Shown one piece after another: positions 29,220 through 33,393 of a stretch of DNA of 33,393 nt. Position 1 is the stretch's first letter; each line of letters starts with the position of its first letter. Both the position numbers and the translations under genes were made by a program. Below the pieces are notes generated by a model. That model was not told where the DNA came from, ran no database searches, and was given only the letters and a program-made list of their open reading frames with translations. Source of the DNA: Anaerolineae bacterium (GTDB lineage: Bacteria; Chloroflexota; Anaerolineae; JACIWR01); contig JANLFX010000031.1 of NCBI GenBank assembly GCA_024653325.1, positions 1-33,393 of the forward strand. The letters run 5' to 3'.

Positions 29220-30491
29220 TCATGGTGCAGGGGCAGAGTTTGATACAATGCCGCGCATTCCGCCCGGGGTAACGGCGATCAGGCGCGCGGGTAACAGGGT
29301 GTTGGTCAAATCGGCCTCGCTGGTGGATATCACCCGGATATAGTTATCGGTCAGGCCCGACCAGGTGTATCCTCGTGAGGTGTTTCGCCTGTGTTCCCAC
29401 AGTACCTCCAGGGTCTGGCCGACAAACGCCTGCTGGAATGCGACACTCAGGCGCTGTCCCAGGGCGATCATTTGCCGGGCACGGGCCTTCTTGACGGCCG
29501 GTGGCACTTGGTCGGGAGCTGTGGCGGCGGGTGTGCCAGGTCGCGCAGAGTAAGGGAAGACATGTAATCGAGCAAAGGCCATGCGGGCGACAAACTCGTA
29601 ACTGGTGGCGAATTCCTCATCACTCTCGCCGGGGAAGCCGACGATGAGGTCGGTGGTGATAGCTACTCCGGGTATGGCTTCCCGCGCGGCAGCCACGATT
29701 TGAGCGAACGTGTCCGTGGTGTAGCGGCGGCCCATACGCTGCAAGGTGGCATCGCAGCCGCTTTGCAATGGCAGGTGTAAATGACGACATAGGCGATGGT
29801 CTTGCCACAGCGTAAAGAACTCGGGGGAAAGGTCCCACGGCTCGATAGACGACAGTCTCAGGCGTGACACAGCGGTGTTGGTCAGGATGTCTGTTATCAG
29901 CGAGTGGAGATCCCCTTGCTGTGTTCCTGTGGCGTCTTTGCCATAAGCTCCCACGTGCACGCCGGTAAGGACAATTTCTTTGTATCCCTCGGCGATGCGA
30001 GCACGTATCTCGGCCAGTATCTCATCACGGGGACGGCTGCGCTGCGGTCCCCTGGCCACACGCACGATGCAGTAAGTGCAGGCGTTGTCGCATCCGTCCT
30101 GGATTTTGACAAAGGCACGGGTGCGAGGCAGCAGGGAGCGGATGTCGGGTGCTGGTTGCTGGAAGCTGGTGGCTGGCTGGATCAGGTCGAGCAGGCGGTG
30201 CTTGTCTGCGTTGCCAACTACCAGATCGGCGTCGAAGGGCTCGTTAGCCAGTTCAGCGTAGCAACCGGTGACCACCAGACGTGCATGAGGATTCAGGCGG
30301 CGCAGACGGTGGGTGGCCTGGCGCGATTTGCGGGCAGCAACGTGGGTCACCGTGCAGGTGTTCAATACACACAGATCCGCCGCTTCTGCTGAGGTCACCA
30401 GCTCATGCCCGGCAGCAGCGAACTGATGGGCCAGCGTCTCGACCTCGCTCTGATTCAGTTTGCAGCCCAACGATTCCAGATAAACGCGCAC
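29220..30491 (-). CDS. mtaB: tRNA (t6A37) methylthiotransferase MtaB-like radical SAM protein
   Basis: MRVYLESLGCKLNQSEVETLAHQF; radical SAM CDNACTYCIVRVARGPQRSRP; C-terminal TRAM-like region. Confidence 0.85.
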   Translation of the reverse strand: MRVYLESLGCKLNQSEVETLAHQFAAAGHELVTSAEAADLCVLNTCTVTHVAARKSRQATHRLRRLNPHARLVVTGCYAELANEPFDADLVVGNADKHRLLDLIQPATSFQQPAPDIRSLLPRTRAFVKIQDGCDNACTYCIVRVARGPQRSRPRDEILAEIRARIAEGYKEIVLTGVHVGAYGKDATGTQQGDLHSLITDILTNTAVSRLRLSSIEPWDLSPEFFTLWQDHRLCRHLHLPLQSGCDATLQRMGRRYTTDTFAQIVAAAREAIPGVAITTDLIVGFPGESDEEFATSYEFVARMAFARLHVFPYSARPGTPAATAPDQVPPAVKKARARQMIALGQRLSVAFQQAFVGQTLEVLWEHRRNTSRGYTWSGLTDNYIRVISTSEADLTNTLLPARLIAVTPGGMRGIVSNSAPAP

Positions 30492-30527
30492 GTTTCCCTA
30501 ACCCGGACCAGCCGCAAACAAACAGGC

Positions 30528-30593
30528 AAACCACAAAGGGCGCGAAGGAGACCACGGCCTGTACCTTTGTGTCCTTGGTGTCCTTCGTGGTTC
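30528..30593. repeat. Imperfect inverted repeat
   Basis: AACCACAAAGGGCGCGAAGGAGACCACGG opposite CCTTTGTGTCCTTGGTGTCCTTCGTGGTT. Confidence 0.6.
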
Positions 30594-30649
30594 ATTTTCT
30601 TGCCCAATAAGCAAGAATTTCACTCCAAGCACTGCCGCTGGCCCATTCC

Positions 30650-31063
30650 CTACTGCACAGAAAAGCTCACCGTCTTGGACAACGCGCCGTCAAGGTAAAC
30701 CTCAACCTTATAGCTGCCCGTGGGCCAGAGTTGATCGTTGGTCAGGTAGGCGGCGACATAGCCGGACCCCGATTTTTCCAGGGTGAGGGGCTGTTCATAC
30801 AGGAATTCGCCACCGTAGTACCACTTCCAGGTCACCACCTGGCCCTGCTTCAAGTTGGACACTTTAACCGAGCAGTAAAAGGTGTCTTCAGGGGCATAGA
30901 TCGAGGTCTCGTTGACCGGTTTGTAATCATCGGTGATGTCCTGGCAGGTCACGACGTTCTCGATGGTCGGTTCGCCGCCTGTCAGATTGCAGCAGGCCAG
31001 GGTGGTGAAGCTTAGTACGGCGAGCGACAGGACGAGGATGAGTAAGCGGGTAAGTTTAGACAT
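30650..31063 (-). CDS. Small secreted lipoprotein of unknown function
   Basis: ATG 31063 with RBS aaaggag; MSKLTRLLILVLSLAVLSFTTLACCNLTGG lipobox; Ig-like beta-rich remainder. Confidence 0.7.
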   Translation of the reverse strand: MSKLTRLLILVLSLAVLSFTTLACCNLTGGEPTIENVVTCQDITDDYKPVNETSIYAPEDTFYCSVKVSNLKQGQVVTWKWYYGGEFLYEQPLTLEKSGSGYVAAYLTNDQLWPTGSYKVEVYLDGALSKTVSFSVQ

Positions 31064-31089
31064 TTTGCTCCTTTCCATTTTCAGGTGAT

Positions 31090-31131
31090 ACTTGCCAACT
31101 TGCTAACCTACAAACTTGCCAACTTGCTAAC
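31090..31131. repeat. Tandem 18-bp direct repeat (24-bp period)
   Basis: ACTTGCCAACTTGCTAAC at 31090-31107 and 31114-31131. Confidence 0.95.
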
Positions 31132-32236
31132 TTTCCACCTCCGCGATGATCTCTCGCAGCCTGGATAGATGAGCGCGGGTGAGAGGATTGGGGGGCAGGA
31201 ACGGGCATACTCGGCTTTCTCTGGTGGATACATCAAAAGTGCCGATGCGCCGGGCCAGGTCTACAATCTCGGTTTTGTCCATTCCGATCAGCGGCCGCAA
31301 TACTGGCTTGTCCAGGCCGTAGGTAATAGCGGCCAGGTTTTCCAGGGTCTGGCTGGCCACCTGCCCCAAACTGTCCCCGGTGACGATGGCCTGGGCTTTG
31401 TGCAGGTCGGCCAGTTCACTGGTTTTGCGCAGGAGGGCCCGTTTGCAGAAGATGCAGGTCCAGCGCTCCTCGCCGATATTTTGCAGCTTTTCCACAATAG
31501 GGCCGACGACCTCGGCGTGATCCAGAACAATGGGTTTGATGTCCCACCCGTAAGCGTAGCGGCTCAACACGGCACAGTTGTCCATCGCTTTAGCCGTCTC
31601 CACCTCGCTGGAAGCGAAATGGACAGGGATTACCCCGCAGCCACGGCGCATGATCAGCCAGGCGGCGACCGGCGAATCAATCCCGCCGGAAAGCAGGGCC
31701 ATCACCCGTCCCTGAGTGCCCAGCGGCAACCCGCCAGGGCCGGGAACTGAGCGCCCGAAGACGAGAGCGTATCCCTGGCGCACCTCGATGCCGATTTCCA
31801 GATCGGCAGCAGTGGAAAGATCCACGCGGGCCCCGGTGGCAGCCTGCACGTGGCCGCCCACTACGCGGTTGATTTCCGGTGAGGTGAGGGGAAAGCGCTT
31901 GTCGGCGCGGCGGGCAGCGGTATGGAAACTCATCGTCGGATTCAATCCCGCCTCTTGAGCCAGGCGGAGCGCTGCCTCCTTAATATCCTCGATGTCGGCA
32001 TTGACCTGGATCACCGGGCTGAGGGAGACCACGCCGAAGACGCGTTGCAGATGCGACAGCGCCTCATTCCCAGCTTCGGTTTCCACGTAAACGCGCTGCC
32101 CCTCGCTGGTCACTGTGCCCGTCAGACCATTTTTCTTCAGGCAATCCCGCAGATTACGCCGCAGCCGTTTGACAAAGAAGCTGCGGTTCTTGCCCTTCAG
32201 TCCGATTTCCCCGTAACGAATCAAAATCAGACTCAC
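31127..32236 (-). CDS. thiI: tRNA 4-thiouridine synthase ThiI (no rhodanese domain)
   Basis: MSLILIRYGEIGLKGKNRSFFVKRL; THUMP region; LLSGGIDSPVAAWLIMRRG PP-loop. Confidence 0.93.
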   Translation of the reverse strand: MSLILIRYGEIGLKGKNRSFFVKRLRRNLRDCLKKNGLTGTVTSEGQRVYVETEAGNEALSHLQRVFGVVSLSPVIQVNADIEDIKEAALRLAQEAGLNPTMSFHTAARRADKRFPLTSPEINRVVGGHVQAATGARVDLSTAADLEIGIEVRQGYALVFGRSVPGPGGLPLGTQGRVMALLSGGIDSPVAAWLIMRRGCGVIPVHFASSEVETAKAMDNCAVLSRYAYGWDIKPIVLDHAEVVGPIVEKLQNIGEERWTCIFCKRALLRKTSELADLHKAQAIVTGDSLGQVASQTLENLAAITYGLDKPVLRPLIGMDKTEIVDLARRIGTFDVSTRESRVCPFLPPNPLTRAHLSRLREIIAEVES

Positions 32237-32272
32237 GTTTACTCCTAACCTGCGGATCAGTGAATCAGTAAC

Positions 32273-32421
32273 TGGACTCTGGCGTTTTGGGCTCGTAGTG
32301 ACGACTTTAGTCGTCTGCGGGCGGAAAAGAGCGACTGAAGTCGCTACTACGAATCTACATCTTGTGGCAATGAAACAACTGCCTACAATGTATAGCGGTG
32401 CTCAAAATTCGCCAGACTCCA
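32273..32421. repeat. MITE-like element with imperfect terminal inverted repeats and nested palindromes
   Basis: TGGACTCTGGCGTTTTGGGC (32273-32292) vs reverse complement of GCTCAAAATTCGCCAGACTCCA (32400-32421); internal TCGTAGTGACGACTTTAGTCGTC ... GAGCGACTGAAGTCGCTACTACGA. Confidence 0.55.
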
Positions 32422-32522
32422 GTCAGTAAATCAGCAAATCTGCAAATCTGCAATACGTTGTCCGCGATGAATCGTTTCGCTGATTCGCTTTCTCGCTGAC
32501 TCGTTCCTCGCTGCTTTGCTCC

Positions 32523-33302
32523 TCATTTGCGCCGACCAGCCAGGGCTCCTAATCCCCAGACGATGATAAACAGGGGCATGACCAGAATCAGATCAAGGAT
32601 CAGCACCAGGGTAAGGGCGAAGATGGCCATGTTGACCGCTTCCAGCAGGCTCAGCGGCAATCGAGCCAGCAGGTCCGAGGGACCGATCCTGGTGAAATAC
32701 CACAGCGCGCCGGCCAGCGCGGCGACCAGCACACCGACTAGCAGCCATGCCCTGGTGTCTGCCTTGCTAGGGAAGAGGGTATTGCCGATACTGAACAGCA
32801 ACCACAGTACAACCAAATCGCGCGCTGAATGCAAGTCAATGTGAGTGCGCAGAGTGGATAGTTCTGTAGCGAGATGTGGTGCGCCCAGAAAATAGGTGGG
32901 CATCGGGAACCTGAAACCCAGAGCGACGATGATCACCAGTACCGCACTGCCGCCGATGAGCGGGGCCACTCCGATCAAGGCATCACGGAAAGGGTCTGGC
33001 TTTTTCGCCGGCAGAATATGTCCCAGGGCGACCCCCTTATCTGTTTTTTGTGGCCAGAAATTGATTTTGTTCACTTTCACAAACAGGAAAGTGGCGGCCA
33101 CGAAATGACTGATCTCGTGTACCACTGTTCCAGGAAGCAATATCAGAGCCAATATCCACATGGCCAGGCTGCCGATGATGGGGATTGAAATCAGCGCCTG
33201 GCCAATGAATTCCAGAACCAGGTTTTTCAGCAGGTAGAAAGCGACCAGGATAGTGATCAGCCACCCCAGAGAGAAGTACCACTCCGTGACCGCTTCGTTC
33301 AT
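32523..33302 (-). CDS. Integral membrane protein with HExxH motif (M50-like metallopeptidase candidate)
   Basis: GTVVHEISHFVAATFLFVKVNKINFWPQ plus multiple TM helices. Confidence 0.6.
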   Translation of the reverse strand: MNEAVTEWYFSLGWLITILVAFYLLKNLVLEFIGQALISIPIIGSLAMWILALILLPGTVVHEISHFVAATFLFVKVNKINFWPQKTDKGVALGHILPAKKPDPFRDALIGVAPLIGGSAVLVIIVALGFRFPMPTYFLGAPHLATELSTLRTHIDLHSARDLVVLWLLFSIGNTLFPSKADTRAWLLVGVLVAALAGALWYFTRIGPSDLLARLPLSLLEAVNMAIFALTLVLILDLILVMPLFIIVWGLGALAGRRK

Positions 33303-33393
33303 GGGGATGTATCCTCGTTGCTATAGCGATACCCACACCGTAGCTCGACAATGTTAAATTCGGGCTTTTTGACCTCTCCTAACCCCTCCCTCA

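Noticed and set aside
31090-31131. Possible CRISPR array
   Set aside because: Only two units with a 6-bp spacer; no cas genes and no regular spacer length.

Overview
33.4 kb bacterial chromosomal window. The gene content and intergenic repeat style suggest a Chloroflexota-like organism, but this is inference only. Left end (1-2.6 kb) is mobile/accessory: an attC-like integron recombination site, a VapBC-type toxin-antitoxin pair that looks like a gene cassette, a decayed IS3-family transposase sitting where the cassette's own attC should continue, and two DUF1670-like genes. Next come a CPBP protease and an Lnt-like nitrilase-fold membrane protein. A long minus-strand carbohydrate operon (about 16.4 to 5.2 kb) follows: SBP remnant, two sugar permeases, a MacB/LolCDE-like exporter whose two ATPases are fused through an AbrB-like segment, a Gfo/Idh oxidoreductase, a GH2-like/alpha-beta-hydrolase lipoprotein broken by a 14-bp tandem duplication, and a GH42 beta-galactosidase. 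Further right: a Tag-like glycosylase, a UPF0261 + TIM-barrel pair (split version of the plant Tm-1 architecture), a Tat-signal protein, a secreted LysM-cyclase fusion, a second sugar ABC operon with a clear sigma70 promoter and a perfect palindromic operator, a small molybdopterin-fold lipoprotein, and a kinase-regulator-kinase cluster in which one kinase lacks the phospho-acceptor His. The right end holds mtaB-like, thiI and an HExxH membrane protein gene, with several intergenic palindromic repeats. Most notable: the integron-cassette-like TA module, the degenerate DegS-like kinase cluster, and the ABC-AbrB-ABC fusion. All calls are by eye from sequence; no searches were run.
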